Source: Pseudoscleropodium purum (Eukaryota; Streptophyta; Bryopsida; Hypnales; Brachytheciaceae). From it: DNA of 64,000 nt. Under the pieces are notes generated by a model, which worked only from the letters and a program-made list of their open reading frames with translations, did not search any database and was not told where the DNA came from. The DNA lies in NCBI GenBank assembly GCA_963969395.1, contig OZ017797.1, positions 32,984,001 through 33,048,000 of the forward strand. The letters run 5' to 3'. Made by a program: the position numbers and the translations under genes. This document shows, piece after piece, positions 13,201 to 26,282 of the stretch (position 1 is its first letter; each line of letters opens with the position of its first letter).

Positions 13201-14845
13201 GACGGATAATTTCAAAATGTTTGCAGATTTGACCCCAAAGATATGTTGGAGAGGCTCCGCGACCAGAGGATGGTGTTCGTGGGTGACTCCTTGGGAAGGA
13301 ACCAGTGGGAGTCCATGCTGTGCATGTTGGCAGAAGGGGTGCAAAACAAGTCGAGAATTTATGAAACGAGTGGGGAGCCCATCAGCAAGCATGTGGGTTC
13401 CTTGGTGTTCCGGTTTGAGGATTACAATTGCACTGTGGAGTATTACAGGGACCCTTTCTTGGTGCCGCAAACCCGGCCTCCGCCGAAGTCGCCCGCGAAT
13501 GTCACCACTGTGCTCAAGATTGACCAAGTCTCGTGGAGCGTCTCCAAATGGTGGCCTGGGGCAAATATCTTGGTCTTGAACGGGGGTCACTGGTGGTCTA
13601 ATGAGAAGATTTTCCGCGGGTAAGATCTTTGCTTTTGTATTTTTTGATCATATAGAAAGAAACTTGCATAACGAAACTCCTTTGTTACGTATTGCATTCA
13701 GGTGTGTTTCATTTTAAGAGAACAGTAGTAGAAATGGTGTCCTCGTAGACCAAAGAAAAGACCCACAAGAAGACTTCACTTGGAAAACTACTGTAGGCAA
13801 TTAGTTATGGGTGGTTTTGGGGCATGTTTCTGCTGGTCTACGCAGATCATAGTGTTTCAACTGGGGCAATTTTACCCAAATTTGGATGACATTTATTCGG
13901 ATTTAGACGAATTGGGATAAATATGATTGCGAAAACATCACCTCGCTAGGGTGGTCTCCCTCTCATGGGAATGCAGTGTGCTTTGGTAACAGGTTCAGGA
14001 CTTTTACTTGTTACTGTACGTGACTGTTCATTTTGTGTCTGGATTTGACGTGCAGGGGTGGCCGGTTTCAAATGGGAAACAAATTGACCACCCATAGCGT
14101 TCACGAAGGTTTCCAAGTGGCGATGAAGACTTGGGCATTGTGGATGGAAGAGAATCTGGACCCTGAGACTACTCAAGTATTTTTCCGAAGTTATGCTTCA
14201 GTTCATTTCAGGTATGTTAAGCTATCCTGCGATTCTCTTAGGGCTGAGTGAGGTCAACCGTTCATAATTTTGCATCCCTCAGGAAACCCACACCTCTTTA
14301 ATGTCACAACCTAGGCACCCAGGCACAAATATCAAGGAATTCTCTACAAAATCTGGCTAAATATAAATCTGCCTAACGAATCATATTTTCTTCCTTACAT
14401 TTTAAATTTCCAATACTCTTGCCACAGTCGTAGAACTCCGCCCATTTAACGAGGTCGACATGGTGAATGTTTTATTTGCAGGGGCGGAACTTGGAGCACG
14501 GGCGGGCGTTGCGACCAAGAAGTTCGTCCCCTGACGGACGAAGAAGTGGAGCAGATGCAGGACCGTCCCTGGACGAACCCATTGATCGTGGACGCCATCA
14601 ACGACAACGTCAAGAGCAAACGAAGCGCCGTCGAGTTTGTGGACGTCACCCCGTCCACCGACTACCGAGCGGATGGGCACGGTGGACTGTACACCCGCGA
14701 TGTGGCCGTCTATGGCGTCACGCCCAGGAGTCAACAAGACTGCAGCCACTTCTGCTTGCCTGGAGTACCGGACACATGGAACGAGTTTCTGTACGCCAAG
14801 TTGCTGGCCAGGGGGCAAGGAGTTTGGGGCGAACGTGTGCAGTAA
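10218..14845 (+). CDS. TBL: Trichome-birefringence-like (TBL/DUF231) wall polysaccharide O-acetyltransferase
   Basis: Four exons, 10218-10855, 13227-13619, 14056-14211 and 14482-14845, all with GT-AG introns, give an uninterrupted 516-residue protein. Residues about 22-43 form a single membrane anchor typical of Golgi type II proteins. A low-complexity stem with a lysine run (about 148-154) follows. The TBL domain starts near residue 158 (CDISRGSWVYDENYPLY). The esterase GDS motif is VFVGDSLGRNQW with GDS at 232-234. The conserved C-terminal DxxH is in QDCSHFCLPGVPDTWNE, Asp482 and His485. Members of this family acetylate xylan, mannan, pectin or xyloglucan in the Golgi; the substrate here cannot be told. 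Length and motifs are complete. Intron 1 is 2.4 kb and the short ORFs in it are spurious. Confidence 0.93.
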
Positions 14846-15059
14846 GTTTCTGCTAACCAGTTGCAAACTCTGTGCAGAGTTTGGTGTAAGCTTAGAGTTT
14901 CAAATGGAAGACTAAAGACGTTTCTTGTACTTGGTTTGCATTACTAAACCGGTCTCCAAATTGTCTGCTAGACAATGAGAGAATGAGTTAACTCCCTGAA
15001 AGAAACGGTAGTTGACAGAATTGGATGTAGAAGGAAGAAGAAACTGTAGGTGATTTCTT
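14846..15059. other. 3' flank of TBL
   Basis: Short non-coding stretch between the TBL stop and the start of chitinase duplication unit 1. A polyadenylation site must lie here or just beyond but was not placed. Confidence 0.4.
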
Positions 15060-16124
15060 GCTCTTGTAGCCTGGGAGGGGGTGCATTTGAAGCTCTAGGT
15101 AGAACTATTCAGCATCTATTGTTTTAGCCAACGGGCATTGGGTAGAGTCAAATTTTCAAATTACAGGTTATTCTTTACTTGAAGTGAAATGGAAATCATA
15201 ATTTTTTCATTAAAAAATCAATATTTACGGAGGATATTAGAATTTTTTGTGACTCTTCAAAGTCCAGTTTATTCTTAAATGAGTAGAGGCTATCACCAAG
15301 GTATATAATGGAAAAAACATTCTTCACTTCTACAGGAACCTTGAAAGTCATTCATTGGACACCTTGAGTCCTTTGCAGAATTGCAAGGTTAAGGAACACT
15401 TTTGAAAGAGTCATGTGTGGCACTACTTGGGACTTTGAACTAGCACAATGACTTTGAGGGTTCAATTGCTCCTAAAAGTAGATCATCTTGCTTCTGAAAT
15501 GAACGAAATTAGGACATTTCTTGAAGTACCTTGGAAGTAACAGCCATCATTGTCATTCAAAACCCCGCTCATAAAGTTGTACATGCCGTTGCATTTCCAA
15601 AACATTCTTGAAAGGAGCTCCAAACACCATTTCTACTAATCCAAGAATCAGGGTATCTAAATTGGACAGATTTGTTGGCAAAAATCCTTACATCTCAAGT
15701 TTAACAGGTGTAATCAATAACATCCAGAGTGTACCACAGTGAAAGGGTGAGCGGACAACAATGGTCTAGAATACGAGTCATACTCTATTGCTTCAATTCA
15801 ACCCTTGTTGAACATAATAAAACGTGAAAGCTGGGAAACTGTCCACGTTCATGTTTACATAAATAACCTCAGTCTTTCCTTATGTTCTATATACTGTAAA
15901 TCATTTACAATTTTATATGCACACAAAACCAGGTGCCTTTGCTTCTATTTTCCTAGTAAGACATACCAGGTATGAGAAGCAGTGCGGGAAATGGTTCAAA
16001 CCCTCCCTTATTTACTGTTCGATATGTACCTTACTTTTAAAACTCACTCCTGCATGTCATTAATCTACATCTAGACGAACTTATGGCGCACATCACTCGA
16101 AAACACTGCGAAACTCGGAAGCCC

Positions 16125-17925
16125 TTAAGACTCTGCAGCAAGATTAACACCGTAAAAGGGTTTCATGTTTTTGCAGTCGAGATTATCACCAGGGGAAGTA
16201 TTCAGCCGGTTGCAAAAATCCTTGAAATACCTCACTCGATTGTCCGCTGCGGCACTCTGTTTGTTACACTCTAAGTTTCCATTGATAATGTCGATGGTAA
16301 CTCCGAAACCTGGGACGCGGTTGGCAGCTTTGTCGGCGTTGTTCGGTTTCCAGTTTCCAGTTATGACATCGTGGATGTGAGGGATGACATTGTCTCCATA
16401 CTGATTCCAAAACCAAAGGCTGGATTTGAAAGAGATAAGCGGGTCTGTCGCCACCAGATCCGGATTGCCGAGGAGATTAAGATTCAAGTACTTTCCACAA
16501 GTGCCGTAATTGTAATTCCTGTGGAGTGTGGACATAGCAATTTTGATGTTACTCATCTCTTCAAGGACATAAAAATGTTCATGAAATAACACACAAGTAC
16601 TAGACATACTATCGAACGACATGTCAATGAACAGTTTGCTAAATGATATAGTTAGCCGATTAGTAATAGAGGGTAATCACTCCTTTCACCCCCCCTCTGA
16701 ACATATGCAACCAATGGATTGAAAATTTCCTCCCAACTGTTTCACTTAAGAGAAAAAGGAACCAACACAAAACAAGTGATCATAAATTTTGGAAAACATA
16801 CGACACGAGGAAAATAATAGTTGAGGCTCTAGAACACTTTTGATTCCAAACTTCAGCTCAAAGTTGCAAAAATGGTACCAGAGCCCCAATTTGGGATAGA
16901 AACCAACTCAATACTAAAAGACGGTGTACACCTACGAGTTGTCATCCAAAAAAAATGAGAATTTAAATACCATCGAGAAGAAGAATAGGTATGTGTTCAA
17001 AGTGGAGCAAAACGAGTGGTGACGCACTCATTAATTCCACAAGAACTCTAATACAACGATGACCAATATACTAAACATGAGCCTCTCTCAGACTGTCTCA
17101 CTGTTAACAACCATGAACATGTAGATGAAAATGAAAAGAACTTTGAAGAGTACAATACCATGAAAGTTGGAGAGGGCCACGACCATTGAAATGCTTCCCA
17201 TTACAAGGAAATTCCGGCCGAGTTCCGTCGCAGTAGGGTTCATTGGTCTGCTCAACAATTTTCTTCAGCCCTGAAACAAAGAGGAAGTAAAAAGAGGTTA
17301 GTAGTTACAGAATTAGCCTTCGTCATGTACGTGCAGGCAAAATCGTGCAGGCAAAAACCCATATGAGGGACCACGGCAAAGTGCACTGTTCCCGGTGCAC
17401 CCTGCAGTGCAATGGATGATATCGTTTTCTTGCGGTTGCAATAAACGCCTCAATTGTTGATAAACAAAACAACATAACTAAACTAAAAGCAAACCCAAAA
17501 CTAGCCAACTAACCTGAGGTTTCTTGCGTGACATGTGCCGCAAACGCAGCGATTTCCCGCTTCCGCGTGTTGCTATCGCCCGTGGTTCCAAACTTCGGGA
17601 ACAGCTTCGAAGCCTCAATGAGCTTATCGTAACTGTAGAACGGGAGATGGCCAGGAAAGAGCTGCTCGTACAAATTTTTCGTCAAGGTGTCGCCCAAGCC
17701 ACCACCTCCAGACGGAGGACTAGGCGGGGTTCCGCCAGAGCAAGGGCCCGCCTGACAGCCATTCCCGCAATAGGGCTCTCCTGTCCCGCAGAACCCAAAC
17801 TTGCTACAACAATTGTTCTTGTCGGGACACGGTGAGGAAGCACTGCACTCCCCCTGGGCCATGACCGTCAAAACAATGCTCAATGCAATCACCATTGCCA
17901 GAGCCATGGCTCCCTTCGACGCCAT
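16125..17925 (-). CDS. Hevein-domain GH19 chitinase, copy 1
   Basis: Minus-strand exons 17925-17514, 17270-17159 and 16518-16125 join through GT-AG introns to 305 residues. Residues 1-23 form a signal peptide. A CBM18/hevein domain (about 25-62) has the eight-cysteine pattern including NNCC and [10 protein letters not shown] Pro/Gly linker leads to the GH19 catalytic domain from about 77. The catalytic-acid glutamate is in HVTQETSG (Glu135); the second is probably Glu144 in KIVEQ. Substrate-groove motifs include [16 protein letters not shown], spanning the second splice, and SPGDNLDC. Several loops of class I enzymes are missing, so it is class IV-like in its core. Such enzymes cleave chitin outside the cell, usually against fungi. 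The start was chosen at the ATG directly before the signal peptide; the upstream in-frame ATG lies in the leader. Confidence 0.93.
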
Positions 17926-18034
17926 GGCAATAATTCTCAACCTCCCTTCCCAAGTCCAATCCCCAAACTCCAAGCCCGCGACTCTCAACCCTTCCAAAAC
18001 CCACGACGTGAAATCCCCAGCAGAAAGCACAGAG

Positions 18035-18041
18035 ATATATA
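18035..18041 (-). promoter_or_regulatory. TATA box of chitinase copy 1
   Basis: TATATAT on the minus strand, about 110 bp before the chosen ATG, at the same place as TATA-like sequences in the other two copies. Confidence 0.6.
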
Positions 18042-19261
18042 CAGAGAGAGAGGGTTAGTGGAGGAGTACCAGAGCATATGCTGATCAGATGATGTTGTGT
18101 AAGCTCGATGCCGCACGAGGTGCACTTGTGGAAGTGGTCCTTGAATCCTGTTGCGGTGGCGAGCATTGCAGCTTCGTACAGGAACGTGGGTGGAATTGCA
18201 GATTTGTGCAGGAACGTGGGTGGACTTGGAGCTGGGTCATGGCAAGAATCGCGAGAGAGATGACGAGAGAGATGACCGAGAAGTGTACATTATTTGGCTC
18301 AAGACAGAGTATGACCAGCCCTTGGATAAGCTTCATAATAATTTCTCTCTTGGGATTTGGGAAGGGAAAGAGGAAGCTCAGTTAAGCTTAGTTCAGGACC
18401 ATGCTACTGCTGCTGACCTTGGGCGCTTTGGGGTTGCTTGGTCTAGACATGTGGAAGTGCAGTAAGGTAGTCTGCTCATGAAGCGACCATTTGAGAGCTG
18501 ATTGCCTTTGGGGGGAGCTTAACTCCTTGAAATAATTTTCAGCAAATTTTGAGAGGAAGAAAAATGGAAATGGCATCTTACCCAAGTTGTTTCGTATTTT
18601 TTGGACCTTTGTAGAATTAGTTACAAATTTTTGAAGTTGAAATGCAATGGTCACTAAAAGCGACCACCTCCTAAAATATACACTACTAGTATATTGAAGA
18701 AATCAAAATGTACGTATGTGTCATGATCGTTTATAGAGCATGGCACATTTAGAGCAGACTACTATACTACACTAAGGTATGGCATATCCACTCTGCATCT
18801 TTACTGTTCTCAATTGTTTGGAAGTGGTTTATTTAATTTCTTTGTACAATGTCTAAATTTGACTTTTCTTCCATGCATTCATAGGACTTTTGAATGCGCT
18901 TTCAATGATAGAAATTTCAAGCTTTATTGACAAATACTCAAAAGTTGGAGTCCTATTTGATGGGGCAATTGCATGAGACTATTGAGGACGTCCTAAGGGC
19001 CTCTTTATATGAGTATTCGTCATCGGTGAAACTTCACAAGGGGTGTCGTAGGTGAAGATAACACTTGCACTTTCATGTGAACCTAGTAGGTGGGAGGGAT
19101 ACAATAAGAAATTGACATGTATTAGATTCTCTCAAGATTGATTAGTCTCCACCATTGGGGTTATTCACCAATATCTGTGAAACTTAAACTCCTCATTTCC
19201 CGCTTGTCCACCTTGGCAAGACAATTAGTGGAGCCTATTTTGTCTTATTAGTTGAACACAA

Positions 19262-19512
19262 TCAAAATGTGAGAGTCCATGAGAATCACTAGTGAAAGTC
19301 CGTAAGAGTCCGTGAGAGCCACTAGTGAAAGTTCATGAGAGTCCATGAGGGTCACTAGTGAAAGTCCATGAGGGGCCGTGAGAGTTCATAAGAGTTTAGG
19401 TAACTATATATGCAAGTGAGACTCATGTGAGAGTGCATGAGAGTCTAACTAACTATATATGCAAGTGAGATTTATGTGAGAGTCACTAGAAAGAGTCCAT
19501 GAGAGTCTAGTG
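19262..19512. repeat. Degenerate minisatellite inside duplication unit 1
   Basis: Imperfect repeats of GTGAGAGYCACTAGTGAAAG / TCCATGAGAGTC, about 40 bp per unit, with later units containing AACTATATATGCAAGTGAGA. Units 2 and 3 hold only one short counterpart just before TTTTCATATACAC. Confidence 0.8.
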
Positions 19513-20030
19513 TTGTTTTCATATATACTTAGGGACAATGCTTTGAAAATTCATTACTTTTTCATTAAGAATGCAATTAATGCATAATAAAGTGTAGTAG
19601 GTCTTCTTTCTATTGCCAATAAAATTCAATAAAAGTAATTTGAGTTTTGTAATTGTAACTATATGCAATTGTAATTTGTAAAGATATTAGGTGAGTTTAT
19701 CTTAATGGGTATGCATAGCTTAATGTGTAAGTATACTTTACATCTATACAAATGGTAGGATGGACTAAAATCCCCTCACCTCAATTGCAACCCCTATAAT
19801 TAAAGAAAGCAAATCCATTAGAGACCTTTTCTCTAATCACATTCATATCTATATTCATACAACATTTTAGAGGCTATTTTATTTGGACATAATATTGTTC
19901 TATTCCTTCCTAACTATAAAATGTTGCATGTGGATAAAATGTGCTCAATGAATAACTTTAAGGGAAAGTATAGAAATAAAGAATGCACTTATTAATTAAT
20001 CTAGGAATTTTATTTTTTTAGCTCTATAGT

Positions 20031-23000
20031 CATTTTTTATTTTTTATTTTTGGATCAAATGTCTTTTTTAAAAGAACATTTAGTAAATATCCTATTGTTA
20101 GAGATATGGATGGTTAAACTAGATAAATAGTCAAAACATTTTTACTTTGAAACAATTGTTAACTAATTGTTTGTGAGCCTTAGACTAATTGTAGAATTAG
20201 TGAACAATTTGTCACCTACAGTTATAGATAGGTAGATATTTAATCTACTTGGAGATTTAGCCAGACAAGTTGTCATGTCTTCTCTCTCACTCTCTTGGTC
20301 TTTCCTATCTATCAAATTGCAATTTTAGGTATATACATGAACTCCTTCATATGAATGCAATCAATTTTCTTTTTTAACAAATTATTTTGTCCTTGATTAA
20401 TGGTTGTAATTTAGGTTGTGAAATTGAAAATCAAGTGATTGGATTACTATTGTGTATTTTTGTAATAACAAATTGTTTGTGTGTTTTTGTATTTGTAGTG
20501 TGGGTCTTTGGAATCAGTTGTCTCATGGATTTGAATGTTCTTGATGTGATTGAAAATTTGTAATTGAAGATCTAATTAAGCTTAAACCCTAAACCCTAGT
20601 GAGAGGTTTGGTTTCCACTGTTTATACTTAAGATGTGCTCTTTTTGCTTCAAGTTGTGGAGAAAATGACAAATTGTGTTTGTGAAAACATTCACAAATTC
20701 CATTGATTGGGTGATTTAGTGAACCAAATGTGTGGTTCATAACACCCCATAAATGTGTGGTTCATAACACCCCATAAATGTGTTTGTGAAAACATTCACA
20801 AATTCCACTGATTGTGTGATTAAACTCAGAGAGTAACTCTTACTTTGGTAGTGCCCATCACAAAATTAATCCCTTCATTGTTTTGACATTGTTTTAATAT
20901 AATGTTAGAAAATTGTCCAACTAAATTAGTGTTGTTTTAATTTAATGTTGTTTTGATATTCTATTAAAATTGTTTTGATACGGGTATTGCAACAATAAAT
21001 ACTTTGGTGATTTTGAACTAATAATTGTTTGAAACTAGATTAAAACTGCATTGCGGTAAATATTGACAAAGTAATTGTTATCAATGAATATTAACTTAGT
21101 GTTGATACATTATTGTTGTCAACAAGACTTGAATTTATCTTTTCATCAACATTGATCGAATATCTAGATAAATGTTGATCATTGTTGCAATGCATATTGT
21201 GTCTAAATAATTTCAATTTCTACTTTTATCAACATTGATTCAATGTCTTTACAGATATGGAACCAACTTTTATTTATTATTTTGTATTAATTTCATAAAT
21301 TCTTATTTTTCTTAAACTTAATTGATCACATCATTTTTAACATGAACATTTTTACATCTTAATAAAAGTACAATTTTAATTAAAAAGACAATTTCAACTA
21401 AAATTTCTACTTATTTACAAAAAGTGGCTCATCATTCTCATATTTTTGATGCTTCTATGACTATGTACTAAGGTCTTTTTGCTCTCTTCACTTGAGTTCT
21501 TGCATAATCATATAGATTAGACCATGATAACTTTGCACATTTCAATATTCTTCCCAATTCATCTTCATCAAGTTTCCAATAACACTTCATAAGTTGATAT
21601 AAATTTGACTATCAAGAATGCAAGTTTTATAATTTATATGCACACAAAAAACTTGCTTATACATAGAATGAATTATCATCTTTCAAAATCATGATTTTGC
21701 CAACATGAATCATCTTTCTAACATTCCCAACTTTTACAGAGAGATTCACATTGAATTTGATGACCTAGCATTGTAGCTTTAAAACTTCTAAACTATAGAG
21801 GGCACTAGTAATGAAGGTTTGGGGCCATTTGCAATTCAACTCAAAAATCTAATAATTATTTTTATCTACATTTTTGAGAGAAAGAATTAATTGAGTGGAT
21901 TTAAATATAATTAGATTCATATTAATCCGATAAATATTGAAAATGATATGAATTTTCAAACTCTTTGAGTGCAAAAATATAACATTGTTAGTAAGTGGAA
22001 GTCATGACCATTCTAAAAAGGTTAAAGATTAGTGACACGTCATCCTAATTTTGTTCAATGAGTGTTTTGAAAGCACAAATTTAACTTTCTAAACCACTTT
22101 TTTTATTGTATGAAGTTGCAACCTATTCTAACAAGTAGTTATTCACAATTACTTGTCAAAGTAGGCTATATATAATGTAATTAGTAAAGATTAGCTTAAT
22201 TACCATGAGAGGTAGTTAAGCTATCATAATATGGTATTAAATTTAGTATCACGATAGACAATTCAAATCAATGGTTTAGTAGAATAATAAACAACACCCC
22301 ATTTTTTTAACATACCTAAGAAGTGAATGGAAAAAGATAATAAATCCACATAGGATATTAGCAAGTCTTCTCAGGGCCTCTTTATAAGTATCGAACATCA
22401 AGGAAATTTCATACAAGTTGCTACAGTTGAAAATAGTTCTATTACACTTTCATGTGGACCCAATGGGTGGGGAGGGATACAATTAGAACCAACGGTGCTA
22501 ATATGTGAGCCCAAGAATGCAAATTTGTGAGCCTTGAGCCTACAATATGGATATTTATAATATAGATACTACACACTATAGAAGGTGTATGTATCATAAA
22601 TACCTATAATATGGATATTTGTAAGATATATATATTATAATCATAGACTGTTCCTATAGTTTATACACCTATAACATAGGGGTGTAGTATTCTAGGTTCA
22701 TGGGCTCATACTCTTATGCTTACATAATAGCAACCCTCTAATTAGAACTCCACACAATTACAATTAGATTCTCTCAAGATGACTAGTCTCCACCAATGGG
22801 AATGTCCATTGATATTGGTGAAACTTCAACTCCTCCTTTTTTGCTTGTCCACCCTAGCAAGACAATTGGTGAAGTTTATTTTGTCTTGTTGCTTGAATTA
22901 GAACAAAACTTGCCTATCAAGCTCATATGTAAGCTCACCCTAAGGACTTCCTTCCATGTATTAGGCATCTCCTCCTTTCCCACTTGCCCACCTTGGCAAG

Positions 23001-23689
23001 ACATTGGTAAGCTCATTTTGTCTTATTGCTTGAATTCGCGCAAAACTTGCCCACTTGGCTCACATGTAAATTCACCCTAATAGTAAATTTTTTTTATATT
23101 TATAGCTTTGAACACTTCAAAGTCAACTAGGTCAATATGTACTACAAAAAGTTAATGCAAAGAGAATAATTGAGTATGTTATTTTGTTGTATCCCAACCA
23201 AGGAATAGAATGGATAAGTATTAGTAAAACATTTTGTATTTGTGTCAATCAATTTAGATTTGAACATTTGATACCTCTAGTGTACAATGTTGTTATAGCA
23301 AGGAGATACCATGAAACTCTCACCTCTACATTGCACAAACCTATTGAAGTATTCAAGTAGTTTTCATTCTTACACCTTCTTGATGAGAATGAAGAGTGCA
23401 TTTGTCTCTAAACTAAAAGATTCACCAAATATCTTGACATGCAAATGGAAGTTGAATAGACAAGCTTCATGCATCCTCAAGTACATGTACCTCAAAATAT
23501 TCTTCCAAATAATGCTTTACAATGATTTTTCTCAATCAAATCACCAATTTGGGAGAAGACTTTCAACATTTAGGGGTTAATCTTTACCAATCAAAGGATC
23601 AATGTTTACTAGTTGACACCTTCTGCTAGAAAGTCATCCCTAAATACTATTCCAAAGTTGCACAAAATAACACACCTTGACATTCTTGG
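20031..23689. other. Intergenic spacer between chitinase units 1 and 2
   Basis: AT-rich, no gene recognised. It holds a nested repeat at 20671-20822 (listed separately), AT-rich short repeats at about 22540-22690, and an isolated ATTTAGGGGTTAA end at 23568-23580 resembling family 1 element termini. The ORFs at 22796-23080 and 23311-23580 look non-coding. Confidence 0.45.
20671..20822. repeat. Nested direct repeats
   Basis: A 25-bp unit, AAATGTGTGGTTCATAACAC plus CCCAT, occurs twice in tandem at 20726-20775. The block is flanked by two copies of a longer segment that begins TGTGTTTGTGAAAACATTCA and continues into AAATTCCAYTGATTG. Confidence 0.85.
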
Positions 23690-24381
23690 GAATTTGAACT
23701 ACCCACAATAACTTTTGAGGGTTAATTGCTAATCACCTAGCTTCTGAAATTAACAAAATTAGGATCACATTTCTTCAAGTACCTTGGAAGCGACAGCCAT
23801 CATTGTCATTCGAAACTCATAAAGTTGTCCATGCCGTTACATTTCCAAAACATTCTTGAAAGGAGCTGCAAACACCATTTCTACTAATCCAAGAATCAGG
23901 GTATCTAAATTGGACAGAATTTTGTTGGCACAAATCCTTACATCTCGAGTTCAACAGGTGTAGTCAATAACATCCATAGTATACCACAGTGAAAAGGGTG
24001 GGCGGGCAACACTGGTCTAGAATACGAGTCATATTCTATTGCTTCAACCCTTGTTGAACATAATAAAACGTGAAAACTGGGAAACTGTCCATGCTGTCCA
24101 CGTTCATGTATACATAAATATCCTCAGTCTTTCCTTATGTTCTATATACTGTAAACCATTTACAATTTTATATACAAACAAAACCAGGTTGCCTTTGCTT
24201 CTATTTTCCTAGTAAGACATACCAGGTATGAGAAGCAGTGCGGGAAATGGTTCAAGCCCCTCCCTTATTTACTGTTCGATATGTACCTTACTTTTAAAAC
24301 TCACTCCTGCATGTCATTAATCTACATCTAGACGAACTTATGGCGCACATCACTCGAAAACACTACGAAACTAGGAAGCCC

Positions 24382-26282
24382 TTAAGACTCTGCAGCAAGA
24401 TTAACACCGTAAAAGGGTTTCATGTTTTTGCAGTCGAGATTATCACCAGGGGAAATATTCAGCCGGTTGCAAAAATCCTTGAAATACCTCCCTCGATTGT
24501 CCGCCTGGGCACTCGGTTTGCCGCACTCTAAGCCTCCATTGATGATGACGATGGTAACTCCAAAACCTGGGACGCGGTTGGCAGCTTTGTCGGCGTCGCT
24601 CGGTTCCCAGTTTCCAGTTATGACGTCGTGCATGTGAGGGATGACATTGTCTCCATACTGATTCCAAAACCAAAGGCTGGATTTGAAAGAGATAAGCGGG
24701 TCTGTCGCCACTAAATCCGGATTGCCGAGGAGATCAATATTCAAGTAATTGCCACAAGGGCCGTAATTGAAATTCCTGTGGACAAGGCGAAATCGATGTT
24801 ATAACTGTTATGCTAATCCAAGGACATGAAATGCTCATGAAATAACACAACTAGACATACTATCGAAAGACATGTGAATGAACTATTTACTAAACGATAC
24901 TCCGTAAGAGTTAGCGAATTAGTAATACTGTGTAATCACTCTTGTCACCCCCACTCTGAAAATATGCCATGAATGGATTTAATACGATGATGTTATGAGT
25001 TCTTATGAGTTCTTATGAGTTCTTTAATTCCATAAGAACTCATATTTAATACGATGATGTTATGAGTTCTTATGAGTTCTTATGAGTTCTTTAATTCCAT
25101 GAGAACTCATATTTAATACGATGATGTTATGAGTTCATGTATGGTTCATCATCCATACGATGATGAACCATTCACTAAACATGAGTCTCTCTCACAGACT
25201 GTCTCACTGTTAAAACTAGCAACCATGAACATGTAGATGAAAATGAAAAGTACTTTGAAGAGTACAATACCATGAAAGTTGGAGAGGGCCACGACCATTG
25301 AAATGCTTCCCATTACAAGGAAATTCCGGCCTAGGGGCACAGAAGGGTTCATTGGTCTGCTCAACAATTTCCTTCAACCCTGAAACAAAGAGGAAGTAAG
25401 AGGAGATTTAGCAGTTACAGAATTAGCCTTCGTCATGTATGTGCAGGCAAAAACCCATATGAGGGAACACGGCAAAGTGCACTGTTCCAAGTGCCTTCTG
25501 CAGTGCAATGGATATGTGTTTCTTTGCAGTTGCAATAAACCTCTCAACTAGATGTACTCAACTACTTCCCCAATACCGGTAGTACTCTAGTTTGAGTCCA
25601 TTACGCGGAAGCGCTATACAATGGTCCGTTACAAAGTTACGAAAAAGCATGATGTTGGAGAATACGGGGTTTAAAAATTCCAATAATTTGTTCATTTGTA
25701 CCCAATTAACACGAGCTGAAAAGAATGTGAAACACAAAGCAAACGAGGATTATTTGGGGACTTGAAGATTTGGAAGTTTTTGATGAACGAAAAGTCTTGA
25801 TAAACAAAACAAATTCAACAAACAAAAATGAAACCGAAACAAACACGAAACGAAACCAACCAACCTGAGGTTTCTTGCGTGACATGTGCCGCAAACGCAG
25901 CGATTTCCCGCTTCCGCGTGTCGTTATCGCCCGTGGTTCCAAACTGCGGGAACAGCTTCGAAGCCTCAATGAGCTTATCGTAACTGTAGAAGGAGAGATG
26001 GTTAGGAAAGAACTGCTCGTACAAATCTTTCCTCAAGATGTCGCCCAAGGCACCACCTCCAGACGGAGGACTAGGCGGGGTTCCGCCAGTGCAAGGGTCC
26101 GCCTGACAGCCATTCCCGCAATAGGGCTCTCCTGTCCCGCAGTACCCATGCTGGCTACAACAATGGTTCTTGTCGGGACACGGTGAGGAAGCACTGCACT
26201 CCCCTTGGGCCATGACCGCCAAAACAATGCTCAATGCAATCACCATTGCCAGAGCCATACCCATAGCTCCCTTCGTCGCCAT
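24382..26282 (-). CDS. Hevein-domain GH19 chitinase, copy 2
   Basis: Exons 26282-25865, 25379-25271 and 24775-24382 (minus strand, GT-AG) encode 306 residues with no disruption. The order is signal peptide (about 1-25), hevein domain ([15 protein letters not shown] core), Pro/Gly linker and GH19 domain. The catalytic glutamate is Glu137 in HVTQETSG. Exon 2 is one codon shorter than in the other copies: the segment after NEPFC is APRPEF, and the usual YCD becomes FCA. Cysteines are retained. Intron 2 contains an array of 67-bp repeats. An alternative in-frame ATG two codons upstream (26288) would add MV; 26282 was preferred because it matches copy 1. Confidence 0.92.
24977..25137. repeat. 67-bp tandem repeat in intron 2 of chitinase copy 2
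   Basis: About 2.4 units starting ATTTAATACGATGATGTTAT at 24977, 25044 and 25111. Each full unit contains a 13-bp inverted repeat, ATGAGTTCTTATG with CATAAGAACTCAT (slightly changed in unit 2). Copies 1 and 3 lack the array. Confidence 0.9.
25142..25170. repeat. Perfect 12-bp inverted repeat next to the 67-bp array
   Basis: TGGTTCATCATC, loop CATAC, GATGATGAACCA. It lies in intron 2 of chitinase copy 2, just beyond the array. Confidence 0.9.

Larger units (their letters stand above)
15060..20030. repeat. Chitinase tandem-duplication unit 1
   Basis: About 5.0 kb. Its left flank (from the GCTCTTGTAGCC segment) matches 28749 onward and its right flank (CTAAATTTGA near 18850 through TCTAGGAATTTTAT near 20010) matches sequence right of the other two chitinases. 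The unit therefore includes about 1 kb downstream and 2 kb upstream of the gene. At the position where unit 3 carries a TTAA element, unit 1 reads TTAATTAA (19992-19999) with no insertion. Confidence 0.8.

Noticed and set aside
13100..13579. 159-codon plus-strand ORF overlapping TBL exon 2
   Set aside because: Wrong frame; the exon 2 frame carries the conserved GDS motif and splices cleanly.
14402..14866. 154-codon minus-strand ORF
   Set aside because: Antisense shadow of TBL exon 4, which is GC-rich and therefore open on both strands.
19262..19512. CRISPR-like repeat array
   Set aside because: Repeats are degenerate and contiguous without unique spacers, in a eukaryotic genome.
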